Source: Deefgea tanakiae (GTDB lineage: Bacteria > Pseudomonadota > Gammaproteobacteria > Burkholderiales > Chitinibacteraceae). From it: a stretch of DNA of 64,000 nt. The notes under the pieces are model-generated. The model did no database searches, was not told the origin of the DNA, and saw nothing but the letters and a program-made list of their open reading frames with translations. The DNA is taken from positions 1,054,001 to 1,118,000 of the forward strand of contig NZ_CP081150.1 of NCBI RefSeq assembly GCF_019665765.1, given 5' to 3'. This document shows, in pieces, positions 36,705-46,272 of this stretch. Both the position numbers and the translations under genes were made by a program. Position 1 is the stretch's first letter. The number at the start of each line of letters is the position of its first letter.

Positions 36705-39700
36705 GGTACAGCATCTACACCCAAACTATGCGCCCTTGCTGGTGCACGAAGTGCCGCTGTCGGGACGCAACTTAATTGAGGCGTCGGCAGGGACGGGGAA
36801 GACATTCAATATCACGGGTTTATACGCGCGACTTATTTTAGGAGCTAGTATTGCGCCAGGAGAGCCAGCCTACAATGCTCAGAAAGGATTACTCCCTGAG
36901 CAAATTCTAGTAGTGACGTTTACCAAGGCGGCGACCGCCGAATTAAAAGACCGAATTCGTTTACGTTTGGCGCAGTTAACGCAAACCTTTGTTGAGCAAG
37001 CGCCGGTGCTGATTAATGGCGTAGCTGAGCCCTTTTGCGCGGATGTATGGGCGCGTGTACAAGCAGAGCAGATCGATCCTGCGCCGCTCTTGGCGCAATT
37101 ACGTTTGGCCTTGGCGACACTCGATTGCGCTGCGATTTCAACGATTCATAGCTTTTGCCAACGCCTGCTCACTGAGCAAGCCTTTGAGGCCGGTTTTGAT
37201 TTTGACCGCAAGTTACTGGAAGACGAGAGCGAGTTGCTCACCGAAATTACTCAGGATTTTTGGCGCACTGAGTTGTATAAGGGCGATCCGGCGTGGGTGG
37301 CTTATCTTCATAGCCAGAATGTCACGATCGACGTTTTGCTGCAGCGTGCTGCAGCGTGCAAAAGTCTAAATCCTGCCCACTTTTTGCCGCTGCCGTCTTT
37401 GCCATCGGCTGAGTACAGCCAAGAGCAGGCCGCACGGTATGCCGAATTATGGGGTGAGTGCCAGAAATGGTGGGATCAAGCCGAGATCAGCACTTTGCTA
37501 CTTAATGCGCTGGCCGGAGAGATTTTTTCTGGCACCTACAAACTGAGCGCGGAGAAATGGCAGACTTGGCTCGCGCAAGCAAGTCGTTTGATGCAATCGG
37601 CAACGCCAAGTGCGAGTCTATTCAAAGAATGGGAAAAACTCACCCAAAGTCACATCCTAAAGATGGTCAAAAAAGAGTTTAAAGCCGTTGCGCCGACGCA
37701 TGAATTTTTTACTGCCGCAGAACAATTGCATTTAAATGCACAAAGTGTAGCTGCTGACTTGGATTTGCGTTTAAAGCATTGGTTGCTGCATTTTGGCGAC
37801 TATGTGCGTGAGCAACTGGCGCTGCGCAAAGCCAAGGCAGGCCAGATGTCGTTTGACGATAGTATCAATACCTTGGCGGGGGCTTTGCAAAATCCAGTTA
37901 GGGCGCATAACCTCGCTGATAAAGTGAGCCAAAAGTATAAAGCGGCACTGGTCGATGAGTTTCAGGATACGGATCCGCTGCAGTTTGCGATTATTGATCG
38001 ATTGTTTGGTCAAGCGCTTGGGGATGGTACGCAGCCACCATTTTTTATGGTGGGCGACCCTAAGCAGGCGATTTATGCTTTTCGCGGTGCGGATGTGTAT
38101 GCCTATTTGGGCGCACGTGCACAGGCGGACGCTTGTTACTCGATCGATACGAATTTCCGCTCAGATGCGCCGATTGTGCAGTTTGTGAATACGCTGTTTG
38201 CACCTGAAGATGCGTTTGTCGAAAGCAAAATTACTCATCCAACCATACAGGCCAAACAAAGTGGGGCTTCAAAGTTGGTGTGTAACGATGGGCGCGGCCC
38301 TGTGCATGCATTTGTGTTTGACGGTGTTAAGCCAGAAGTGGCAGAAAAAATGCTTTTTGCGGCAACTGCAGACGAAATCGCTGCGCTCTTAAGTGCAGCG
38401 AGTGCTGGCAAGGCTAAATTGGGTGAGCGCAATTTAAGTCCGCGTGATATTGCTGTTTTAGTGCCAAGTCACAGACAGGCCAATGAAATGCGCAAAGCCT
38501 TGCTCAAGCGCGGCATTGCGGCGGTCATGCAAACGCGGGAAAGTGTGTTTTCGTCTAGTGAGGCGCAAGGTTTATGCGCGGTGTTGGCGGCAATAGAGGC
38601 ACCAGCGCAGACTGGATTATTGCGCAAAGCCTTGGTGAGCTCAGTAATGGGTTTGAGTGTGGCGCAATTAATGGCGCTGCAATTGGATGATGTAGCGTGG
38701 CAACGTGAAGTTGAAAACTTACAGACTTGGCGTGATGAGTGGCGAAAATTTGGCTTTATGCCGATGTTCCGTCGCTGGTTGGTTGAGGCGGATATTACGA
38801 GTCGTGTCCTGCAATTTGCCGATGGTGAGCGCCGCCTCACTAATTTATTGCATGTGGCTGAACTGGTGCAAAACGAATCCCGCTCACGCCCAAGTCCGGC
38901 GCTGTTGTTGGCATGGCTGACGCGGCAAATCGCGGAGCCAAGCCAAGGCGCTGAGAATGAGCAAATGCGCTTGGAAAGTGATGCTGATCGAGTGCGGTTA
39001 GTGACGATTCACGCTTCCAAAGGTTTGGAGTATCCGGTGGTATTTTGCCCGTTTTCTTGGAAGGGTAAGAAATCATTACTGCGTGATAGCAGTATGTTGT
39101 CGTTTCACGATCCACTCGATGGGCATGCGCTCAAAATTGATGTGGGTACTGCTGACTTGGGTCGTCATAAGACACAGGCCGAACATGAAGCCTATGCCGA
39201 GGCGGTTCGTTTGCTCTATGTGGCGGTCACCCGCGCGAAGCATCGCTTGTATCTGGCGTTTCCTGCTTTGGAAAAAGCCTCTCCCGTGGTTAAAAATGCG
39301 CCCTTGTCACAATTGCTGCGCTTTAAGTCTGGAATGACATTCCGTGACAATCTCAAAGAGGTCGATATAGCCGCGATTGGTGCGGCTTTTGCAGATTTAG
39401 GCGAGGGGATGTCTCCGGCGTTAACCATTAGTGATTTGCCTGAAACCATGCGCTATATCGCACAGCACGGTGAGGATGTCGACTTACAGCTGGGGGTATT
39501 GTCGACTCGACTTGCTAATGCGCCCTGGAGTCTGGCTGCTCAATGGCGGTTGGCGAGTTTTACCTCATTAACACGTGCCTATGGCGCGAGTGAGGCGATG
39601 GCCGAGGTTGGGGCAGATCATGATGCGCATATGATTCCGTCTAGTGTGTTACTCGCTGAAACTAGCGGTGAAATGCGATTTGGCTTTGCGCGCGGTAGTA

Positions 39701-40425
39701 AAGCCGGTACGACCTTGCATTCGGTGTTGGAAAATGAAGATTTCACACGAGGCGATGCCGCTTTGCTGGCCGCCAATATTGAAAAACAAATGCTGAAATC
39801 GGGCTTGCCTTTGGATGAGAATACGGCCGATGAAACGGCAGCGTGGTTGTTAGATGTGCTCGCTGCGCCCATCACGCTGACTCAAGGGCAACTTACGCTT
39901 AATCAATTGGGTTCACGGCAACGCTTAAATGAATGGCAGTTTTTGCTGGGTTGTAAAGCAATTGATATTGCTGCGTTTTGCCGCGTTTTGGCGAAGCCTG
40001 AATTTAATATCGAGCCGCGTTTTATTGCGTGCGCACAGCGTTTGAAACCCGAAAAATTTGCTGGTTATTTAAACGGGTTTGTCGATTTGGTGTTTTTTTG
40101 GCAAGGGCAATACTTTATCGCCGATTATAAATCGAATCATTTGGGCGATCGCTTGGCGGATTACGCACCCGAAAACTTGATCGAAGTGATGAGCGATTCG
40201 CACTACTACTTACAGTATTTGCTTTATGTGTGCGCTTGGCATCGGCATATGCAATCCCGCATGGGTGATACCTATGATTACGAACGAGATTTTGGCGGGG
40301 TGCTGTATTTGTTTATAAGGGGTATGTCGTCAAATGATTCGGATTGTGGAGTTTATAAAGATATACCAAGCCTAAAATTAATTGAGGCTTTAAATGCTAC
40401 GCTGGGCCAAGGAGCAGAGCAATGA
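36697..40425 (+). CDS. recB: Exodeoxyribonuclease V beta subunit
   Basis: 3'-5' helicase and nuclease subunit of RecBCD. About 1242 residues. It has an SF1 helicase domain with Walker A EASAGTGKTF near residue 28 and motif II VDEFQDTDPLQF near 424. GDPKQAIYAFRGAD and the late motif TIHASKGLEYPVVF are present. The C-terminal RecB nuclease domain has YFIADYKSNHLGD near 1135, containing the catalytic Asp and Lys. I chose the ATG at 36697, six bases after aggag, over the GTG at 36694. It overlaps both neighbours. Confidence 0.96.
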   Translation: MSEVQHLHPNYAPLLVHEVPLSGRNLIEASAGTGKTFNITGLYARLILGASIAPGEPAYNAQKGLLPEQILVVTFTKAATAELKDRIRLRLAQLTQTFVEQAPVLINGVAEPFCADVWARVQAEQIDPAPLLAQLRLALATLDCAAISTIHSFCQRLLTEQAFEAGFDFDRKLLEDESELLTEITQDFWRTELYKGDPAWVAYLHSQNVTIDVLLQRAAACKSLNPAHFLPLPSLPSAEYSQEQAARYAELWGECQKWWDQAEISTLLLNALAGEIFSGTYKLSAEKWQTWLAQASRLMQSATPSASLFKEWEKLTQSHILKMVKKEFKAVAPTHEFFTAAEQLHLNAQSVAADLDLRLKHWLLHFGDYVREQLALRKAKAGQMSFDDSINTLAGALQNPVRAHNLADKVSQKYKAALVDEFQDTDPLQFAIIDRLFGQALGDGTQPPFFMVGDPKQAIYAFRGADVYAYLGARAQADACYSIDTNFRSDAPIVQFVNTLFAPEDAFVESKITHPTIQAKQSGASKLVCNDGRGPVHAFVFDGVKPEVAEKMLFAATADEIAALLSAASAGKAKLGERNLSPRDIAVLVPSHRQANEMRKALLKRGIAAVMQTRESVFSSSEAQGLCAVLAAIEAPAQTGLLRKALVSSVMGLSVAQLMALQLDDVAWQREVENLQTWRDEWRKFGFMPMFRRWLVEADITSRVLQFADGERRLTNLLHVAELVQNESRSRPSPALLLAWLTRQIAEPSQGAENEQMRLESDADRVRLVTIHASKGLEYPVVFCPFSWKGKKSLLRDSSMLSFHDPLDGHALKIDVGTADLGRHKTQAEHEAYAEAVRLLYVAVTRAKHRLYLAFPALEKASPVVKNAPLSQLLRFKSGMTFRDNLKEVDIAAIGAAFADLGEGMSPALTISDLPETMRYIAQHGEDVDLQLGVLSTRLANAPWSLAAQWRLASFTSLTRAYGASEAMAEVGADHDAHMIPSSVLLAETSGEMRFGFARGSKAGTTLHSVLENEDFTRGDAALLAANIEKQMLKSGLPLDENTADETAAWLLDVLAAPITLTQGQLTLNQLGSRQRLNEWQFLLGCKAIDIAAFCRVLAKPEFNIEPRFIACAQRLKPEKFAGYLNGFVDLVFFWQGQYFIADYKSNHLGDRLADYAPENLIEVMSDSHYYLQYLLYVCAWHRHMQSRMGDTYDYERDFGGVLYLFIRGMSSNDSDCGVYKDIPSLKLIEALNATLGQGAEQ

Positions 40426-42191
40426 ATGAAGTCGTAGAAAAGAATGCGCCTGTGCTCGATTTTTCTAGTGCTTTGGTTCAACTACTGCGCAGGCAAAATC
40501 CGGCTGCCCCTGCTGAGTTATTCGGTTTGGCGGCGGAGTTGGCAAAGGCGAGTGAACGTGGTGACGTCTGTGTCGAGATTCCTGCGCAAACCGATATTGC
40601 GGCGTGGTTGGCCAGTGGCTTGGTCGGCGAGGCGGGTTGTTTTGCACCCTTGATTGTGTCGCAGCAACGGCTCTATTTGGCGCGTTATCATCAGTATGAA
40701 TCTCGCTTGGCTGAGCAACTGTTGGCTTTGGCGGTCGACGCGGTTGAGCCGCCTGATGAGCGGGTGTTGAGGTCGCAGTTGCAGTCCTTGTTTGCTAATA
40801 GTAAGGAGAATCCCGATTGGCAGAAGGTGGCGGTGGCAGCCGCTTTGCATCAGCGGCTGACGGTGATTAGTGGCGGCCCTGGTACCGGAAAAACGACGAC
40901 TTTGGTCAAATTACTGTCCTTGCTGCAAATGACATCGAAGACGACCTTACAAATTGGCTTGGCTGCGCCAACTGGCAAGGCGGCGATGCGGATGCAAGAA
41001 GCGATACGCAAAGGCAAGGCCGATCTCATCGCGCAAGGTGTATTGCCCGATGACATCGCCGTAAAAATTCCCGATGTGGCGGTGACCTTGCATCGCTTGC
41101 TGGGCAGTCGGTTTAACTCAGTGCAGTTTCGCCATTCCGCAGCGCAACCTTTGGTGCTTGATGTGCTGGTGTTGGACGAGGCCTCGATGATTGATTTGGC
41201 GCTGATGAGTAAAGTGGTTGATGCCTTACCACCGCAGGGGCGATTGATTTTGTTGGGTGATAAAGATCAATTGTCGTCGGTTGAGGCGGGCGCCGTGATG
41301 GGCGATTTGTGCGCTGGAGCTGGTTTATCCCCACAATTTGCCGAGCAGCTATCCAATTTAACGGGGCAGCGGATTGAGGCAGGATTTTCTGAGTCTCGCA
41401 TCGGCGATCATGTGATGACTTTGCAAAAAAGCTATCGTTTTTCTGGGGTGATTGGTGATTTGGCGCGCGCGATTAATCGGGGTGATTTACGTAACTTGAG
41501 TGAGTTGCTGGCCGCAAGCAGTCAATCCGAAAACTCGGCTTTGACTTGGTATGGTACTAATCCAGCGCAATACGATTTGATGGGCCCGATTATGGCTGGC
41601 TTTGATGACTTTTTTGCTGCGGTGAGTCGTAAAGCCTGCCCAAACGAAGTGTTTAAAGCATTTGAGGCCTTTCGGGTGTTGAGTCCGATTCGCAATGGTG
41701 CTGCTAGCGTGACTAGGGTCAATGCGGCCATCGAAACCCAATTGCTCAAGCGCGGTTTGCGTAGTAGTGATCAAGTCTGGTATGCCGGTCGCCCTGTGTT
41801 GGTGCCACAAAATCTGTACGATTTAGAGCTTTACAACGGCGATATTGGCCTGACTTTACCTGATGAGAGTGGCAAGCTTTGGGTGCATTTTCCAACCGCA
41901 GATGGCGGAACACGCTCAATCGCGCCTGCGCGCTTACCGGCGGTAGAAACGGCGTTTGCGATGACGGTGCATAAATCACAAGGCTCTGAGTTCGGTCATG
42001 TGCTGTTGTTGCTTCCGAGTCCCGCTGAGGGTGGAAGTGGCTTATTGAGTCGAGAGCTGGTTTACACCGCCATCACGCGCGCCAGAAGCAAAGTGAGTTT
42101 ATGGGGTGAGGAGACGGTTATCGCCAGTGCTAGCCGCAAAGGAGTGGTGCGGCAGTCTGGCTTGGCGGCACGTCTACAGGTGGGTGGTTAG
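40422..42191 (+). CDS. recD: Exodeoxyribonuclease V alpha subunit
   Basis: 5'-3' SF1B helicase subunit of RecBCD. 589 residues with Walker A SGGPGTGKTTTL near residue 149, a second AAPTGKAAMRMQEA motif, LDEASMID (motif II) and GDKDQLSSVEAG. The C-terminal motif TVHKSQGSEF and YTAITRA are also present. Its ATG overlaps the recB stop (ATGA), so the three genes form one coupled operon. Confidence 0.96.
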   Translation: MNEVVEKNAPVLDFSSALVQLLRRQNPAAPAELFGLAAELAKASERGDVCVEIPAQTDIAAWLASGLVGEAGCFAPLIVSQQRLYLARYHQYESRLAEQLLALAVDAVEPPDERVLRSQLQSLFANSKENPDWQKVAVAAALHQRLTVISGGPGTGKTTTLVKLLSLLQMTSKTTLQIGLAAPTGKAAMRMQEAIRKGKADLIAQGVLPDDIAVKIPDVAVTLHRLLGSRFNSVQFRHSAAQPLVLDVLVLDEASMIDLALMSKVVDALPPQGRLILLGDKDQLSSVEAGAVMGDLCAGAGLSPQFAEQLSNLTGQRIEAGFSESRIGDHVMTLQKSYRFSGVIGDLARAINRGDLRNLSELLAASSQSENSALTWYGTNPAQYDLMGPIMAGFDDFFAAVSRKACPNEVFKAFEAFRVLSPIRNGAASVTRVNAAIETQLLKRGLRSSDQVWYAGRPVLVPQNLYDLELYNGDIGLTLPDESGKLWVHFPTADGGTRSIAPARLPAVETAFAMTVHKSQGSEFGHVLLLLPSPAEGGSGLLSRELVYTAITRARSKVSLWGEETVIASASRKGVVRQSGLAARLQVGG

Positions 42192-42194
42192 AGG

Positions 42195-42239
42195 GTATCT
42201 GCATGCAAGCTATATTTCTATTTGTTTTGATCTAGATAC
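42195..42239 (+). repeat. 45-base GTAT...ATAC repeat, copy 6
   Basis: Starts three bases after the recD stop. Has GTATCTG at the left and GATCTAGATAC at the right; the outer seven bases pair, one as G:U. The core reads ATGCAAGCTAT at bases 9-19, close to copy 3. The rest of the spacer to 42390 is AT-rich without another clear feature. Confidence 0.72.
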
Positions 42240-42390
42240 TTGATATGTCTAAATTATTACAGAGTGTAAATTTATTTATTGATTTGTAGTAAGCAATCTA
42301 TTGAGTACGTACTAACCCGTATGTGACTATTCGCCTTATTGGTTGACTGTCAAAGTCAGTTTTATTGGCGAATATCGGGGTTTGTGAGAA

Positions 42391-44769
42391 ATGGGTTTTA
42401 ATAAAGTAGCGTTTGGCTTGGGTTTTCTTGCGTTGAGTGGGTGGTCGATGATGACCTCTGCAGCAGCTTGTGATGATTCGTGGTCAACCGCGCAGGTGTA
42501 TACCGCGGGGCAAACTGTCGTCATAAAAGGCAATACCTACCGCGCTAAATGGTGGACGTTGGGTGATAGTCCACTGAGCAATTCAGCGGCAGGCCAAGTG
42601 TGGAGCTTGGTCGGAGCATGCTCAATAACGGCGACCCCAGCACCAAGTGCTTCTCCACAAACGACACCAACGATGTCGCCGACCATTACGCCTACAAAAA
42701 CGCCTGTAGTTGTAACGCCAACGCCGAGTGCATCGCCAAGCCCATCCCCTACTGCGCTGCCGACACCAACGCCTGTTCAAACTGCGCCACCAGTGAGTGG
42801 ATGTGCCGCACAGTGGGGTGCTTCAATTGCCTATATCGCTGGTGTGAAAGTGATGCGCAACGGTGTGACCTATCAGGCAAAGTGGTGGACTAGGGGTGAA
42901 GATCCAGCCTTAAATTCTGGCGAAGCCATGCCGTGGAAAAAGCTCGATGAGTGCAGTAGCGCAACGGCTGCGCCAACTAATATTCCAACTAGTACCCCAA
43001 CTACGGCGCCATCCGTGTCACCAACAAGTGGCCCTGTAACGCCAAGTCCAACGCCGATTGTTACCTCGACGCCTGTGCCGAGTCTTCCGCCAAGTGATAT
43101 GAATGACCTGGTGATTAACGAAGTTGCCGCTGATGCGACTGGTCAAGGTAGTTGGTTTGAAATTTACAATCCAAGCAATCAGACCATTTCCTTGAATGAT
43201 GTGAGTGTGCGAATTCAAAGTAAACCACTGAATACATTAAGTACGTATCCATTGAGCGGCACGATTGAGGCGAAAAATTATGTCGTCGTGGCGGCAAATA
43301 TAGACGCGATTGCTTCTAAGAAAACAGTCCAGATGCAATACATCGGTCGTGATCAAGATTGGCCAGTTTGGGGGGCGGATGGTTCAATTGAATTGGTTCG
43401 TAATAATCAGACTGTTGATTATGTGAGGTTTGGCAATAATGTGAGTCAAACATTCAGCTCCAATGCGTGGCAAGGTAATCCAGCCAGCGCGCTAAATGGA
43501 AATGGTAGTTATGCTTTGGTGCGTTATTACACTCAAACTAAAGATACTCATAGTGCTGCAGATTGGCGTGTAGTGCCGTTTGGTACCCCGGGTGGGCGCA
43601 ATGATGTTGACGTGGATGCTCGTGATGAAGACCGCGATGGCATACCGAGTAGTGCAAAAAAAGCGGGCGGCACTTATGCGGGTTTGGATTTGTATGCAAT
43701 GGGTGCCCGCGCTGGGCGGCCGACTATTTTGATCCAAATCGATTGGATGCAAAGCGCGATTGATGAGGGGCTCAAGCCACGTAAAGAGGCTTTGCATTTG
43801 GTTCGCGAAGCCTTTAATCGCAAAGGGATTGATGTGTTGCTGGATGTGGGGCAGTTGTATAGCCCCGTTGTAAGTCCTGCCGATTTTAATTTAGGTGGCG
43901 GCAAAGAGGTCGCTTATGCGCGTTGCGTGAGTCTGTATAAAAATGCCGATTGCGCTAATGCAATGGATTATAAAAATGCCAGCATGGATGTTCGCCGTCG
44001 ATTGATTTTTCATTATGCATTAATGGGTTCTACGCAAAATAGCAATGGTTATGGTGGCTCTTCAGGCTTGGGCGAAATTAATGGCAATGACTTTTTGGTG
44101 ACGCTGGGCTTGTGGGGGTTGAATAGCAGTAGCGCCAATGAACTATACAAATTGATCAATTATCAGGCAGGTACGATTATGCATGAGCTGGGTCATAATC
44201 TTGGTTTGTTTCATGGCGGTGATGAAGGTAAAAACAATAAGCCAAATTATTTGAGTGTGATGAATTACGAGTATCAACTTAACGGCGTACCCAGCGATCC
44301 AACCGATATCAATGAGCGCATCTATTTCCGCCAAAATTCATTAGGCAGGGCAACACCGGGTAAGGCCGCAAATACCTATGGTGTTTGCGATCTAGTGGAT
44401 GGGCCGTGCACGAATCGATTTGTTGTTGATTACTCTGATGGGAAAAGTATCGCCTTAAATGAGTGGGGCTTGGATGAAGGCCGAATGATTGGTCGTGGGG
44501 TGAGGTTGGGTGCGTTTGCTGATTGGAATTTAAATGGAAAAGCCGACGGTAGCGTGCCCCGTGATGTGAATGATGATGGGATTACCGATACTGCGCTGGG
44601 CGATTATGATGATTGGAAACACATTCAGTTGGCATTTAACGGCAGTGTGTATTCGGTATTTAGGCTTGCCACTGAAACAGAGCTCAACTCTCGTCAACGC
44701 GTACGCTTGCTAGAAAAAGAATCTGAAGTCGCGGCTGAGACGCCTCCTGCCTTTTTAAAGAAAAAATAA
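42391..44769 (+). CDS. Secreted chitin-binding zinc metalloprotease with lamin-tail domain
   Basis: 792 residues, multi-domain and secreted. Signal peptide 1-26 (ending TSAAA) is followed by two chitin-binding CBM5/12-type modules (about 27-77 and 138-188), each with a YxAKWWTxGxxP core. Thr/Pro/Ser-rich linkers follow each. A lamin-tail-like domain spans about 235-360 (LVINEVAADA...WFEIYNPSNQTI). The peptidase domain has HELGHNLGLFHGG (zinc motif HExxHxxGxxH from residue 598) and a Met-turn SVMNY at Met624. An acidic DxNxDGxxD-like segment near 710-735 may bind calcium. It probably acts on protein in chitin-containing material. Active-site motif and modules are clear; the exact peptidase family is not. 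Confidence 0.85.
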   Translation: MGFNKVAFGLGFLALSGWSMMTSAAACDDSWSTAQVYTAGQTVVIKGNTYRAKWWTLGDSPLSNSAAGQVWSLVGACSITATPAPSASPQTTPTMSPTITPTKTPVVVTPTPSASPSPSPTALPTPTPVQTAPPVSGCAAQWGASIAYIAGVKVMRNGVTYQAKWWTRGEDPALNSGEAMPWKKLDECSSATAAPTNIPTSTPTTAPSVSPTSGPVTPSPTPIVTSTPVPSLPPSDMNDLVINEVAADATGQGSWFEIYNPSNQTISLNDVSVRIQSKPLNTLSTYPLSGTIEAKNYVVVAANIDAIASKKTVQMQYIGRDQDWPVWGADGSIELVRNNQTVDYVRFGNNVSQTFSSNAWQGNPASALNGNGSYALVRYYTQTKDTHSAADWRVVPFGTPGGRNDVDVDARDEDRDGIPSSAKKAGGTYAGLDLYAMGARAGRPTILIQIDWMQSAIDEGLKPRKEALHLVREAFNRKGIDVLLDVGQLYSPVVSPADFNLGGGKEVAYARCVSLYKNADCANAMDYKNASMDVRRRLIFHYALMGSTQNSNGYGGSSGLGEINGNDFLVTLGLWGLNSSSANELYKLINYQAGTIMHELGHNLGLFHGGDEGKNNKPNYLSVMNYEYQLNGVPSDPTDINERIYFRQNSLGRATPGKAANTYGVCDLVDGPCTNRFVVDYSDGKSIALNEWGLDEGRMIGRGVRLGAFADWNLNGKADGSVPRDVNDDGITDTALGDYDDWKHIQLAFNGSVYSVFRLATETELNSRQRVRLLEKESEVAAETPPAFLKKK

Positions 44770-44777
44770 TGCAGATT

Positions 44778-44811
44778 GAGCCCCGTGCAATTTAGCCCGG
44801 GGCTTTTTTTA
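44778..44811 (+). terminator. Terminator after the protease gene
   Basis: gccccg (44780-44785) pairs with cggggc (44798-44803), followed by TTTTTTT. Confidence 0.8.
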
Positions 44812-45600
44812 AACAAAAATTTGTCGACGATTATTAGTGTCTGGTACGCGAGGCGTTTCGTAAACGATATGGTGCTGGTTGAGCGCATCTAGCCAATTGA
44901 GTTCCTTGACGACGCGAGAAAAATCAGCGGCGAGTGGCGCAGTGACTGTAATGCGCTCACCACTGATGGGGTGTGGGAAGCTCATGCTTTGACAGGCCAG
45001 TAAAAGTCGATTGATGCCAAACGCCTGTGCAAAAGCACGGTTGTGATTGCCTTTACCATAAGTAGAGTCGCCAATAATCGGATGGCTGATGTGTTTAAGG
45101 TGGCGGCGAATCTGGTGGCGACGTCCTGTTAGTGGATTAAGTTCAACTAAGGCATAGCGGCTACTTGGGTATTTATCGACTGTCCAAGGTAATTCGATAG
45201 TGGCTAGGCGACGGTATTCGGTCTGACTCTCTTGCGCGCCCTTGGGGGCTTCATCACCAAAAAGTTCAACGTCGTCTTTTCTGAGTTCTAGCGGATGGTC
45301 AATGTGTCCCGCTTCAGCTGGCCAACCACGGACGATGGCAAGATATTGTTTGTGGACCTCGCGCGCCGCAAATTGCATAGAAAGAGCACGAGCTGTTGTA
45401 GGGTTGAGGCCAAATAATAAAACCCCTGAGGTGGCTTTATCTAAGCGGTGCGCTGGATAAACATGCTGGCCAATTTGATCTCGCAGTAATTGCACAGCAA
45501 AGCGGGTTTCGTAAGCGTCTAGGCTGGTGCGATGCACGAGTAAGTCGCTGGGCTTGTGGATGGCAATTAGGTTTTCGTCTTGAAATAGAATGGGTAGCAT
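44809..45600 (-). CDS. truC: tRNA pseudouridine(65) synthase TruC
   Basis: RluA-family enzyme. 263 residues with the catalytic Asp in AHRLDKATSGVLLFG near residue 53, RYALVELNPLTGRRHQIRRHL and HPIIGDSTYG. It lacks an S4 domain, begins MLPILFQDENLIAIHKPS, and contains LVHRTSLD. These features and the length match E. coli TruC, which modifies U65 of tRNA, better than RluA/RluC/RluD. Assignment among paralogues is by similarity remembered, not a search. Confidence 0.85.
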   Translation of the reverse strand: MLPILFQDENLIAIHKPSDLLVHRTSLDAYETRFAVQLLRDQIGQHVYPAHRLDKATSGVLLFGLNPTTARALSMQFAAREVHKQYLAIVRGWPAEAGHIDHPLELRKDDVELFGDEAPKGAQESQTEYRRLATIELPWTVDKYPSSRYALVELNPLTGRRHQIRRHLKHISHPIIGDSTYGKGNHNRAFAQAFGINRLLLACQSMSFPHPISGERITVTAPLAADFSRVVKELNWLDALNQHHIVYETPRVPDTNNRRQIFV

Positions 45601-45699
45601 ATTTGGATTCGTTTTGGCTATGCCAATGAATTGAATTTCAGTAAAGGTAAGGTTTTGTGCTATCTTTGCTAGCTAAGCTTGGCGATTTGAGGTGGTTAA

Positions 45700-46197
45700 A
45701 TGACGGCAGTAAAAAGTTTACCTGTTTATTCATGTGGGCATGTTCATTTGATTGATGCGTATGAGCGTGCTGATGATCATTCCCAAACCTTAAGCTGGGC
45801 AGCCACGACTTTACCTTGTTCTAAGTGTTGTCGTGAGGGCTTAATGAGTTTAGATTTAAGCCCGCAAGTGTATGTCAATTTGCAGCAGTTATCGCCAGGT
45901 ATGGCAGCATTTGTGATTGAAGTAAGTGAAGTGGTGCAGCCGCTTGATGGTGTACTCGATTTAACAGGTTATTCCCGTCGCGCCCCATCTAAGGATGAGC
46001 TGCATCCCGGTGGAGATGCTTTTGACGTTCCTTGCGCTGTTTGGCGAAAAGAATATTGGTTTGCCAATGAGACGGAGCCTATGCACGTGATTGCTTTGTT
46101 GCGCCACTTAAAGCAGGAAATGCGGTGGTTAGAGACTTATCTGCCTGCGGGTGAGCGAGCAGTCCATTTTGCTGATTTTGTTCCGCCAAATAATTAA
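45700..46197 (+). CDS. Uncharacterised protein with Cys/His cluster
   Basis: I do not recognise this 165-residue protein. It has no signal peptide or membrane segment. The N-terminal part has CGHVHLIDAYE at residues 12-22 and PCSKCCREG near 38-46; Cys12, His14, Cys39 and Cys42 could hold a zinc ion. The C-terminal part is acidic with aromatic residues (AVWRKEYWFANETE; MRWLETYLPAGERAVHF). It starts with ATG after a gaggtgg stretch and ends at a terminator shared with glnE. Codon use resembles its neighbours. Confidence 0.7.
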   Translation: MTAVKSLPVYSCGHVHLIDAYERADDHSQTLSWAATTLPCSKCCREGLMSLDLSPQVYVNLQQLSPGMAAFVIEVSEVVQPLDGVLDLTGYSRRAPSKDELHPGGDAFDVPCAVWRKEYWFANETEPMHVIALLRHLKQEMRWLETYLPAGERAVHFADFVPPNN

Positions 46198-46213
46198 ATT
46201 ACTTTTGATAAAT

Positions 46214-46246
46214 AAAAAAACCGAGTGGAATACTCGGTTTTTTTAT
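46214..46246. terminator. Bidirectional terminator, unknown gene / glnE
   Basis: ccgagt (46221-46226) pairs with actcgg (46232-46237) around ggaat, flanked by a seven-A run and a seven-T run, between two converging genes. Confidence 0.88.
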
Positions 46247-46272
46247 TGCAGTTAAGATTTTTAAGTTGCGAC

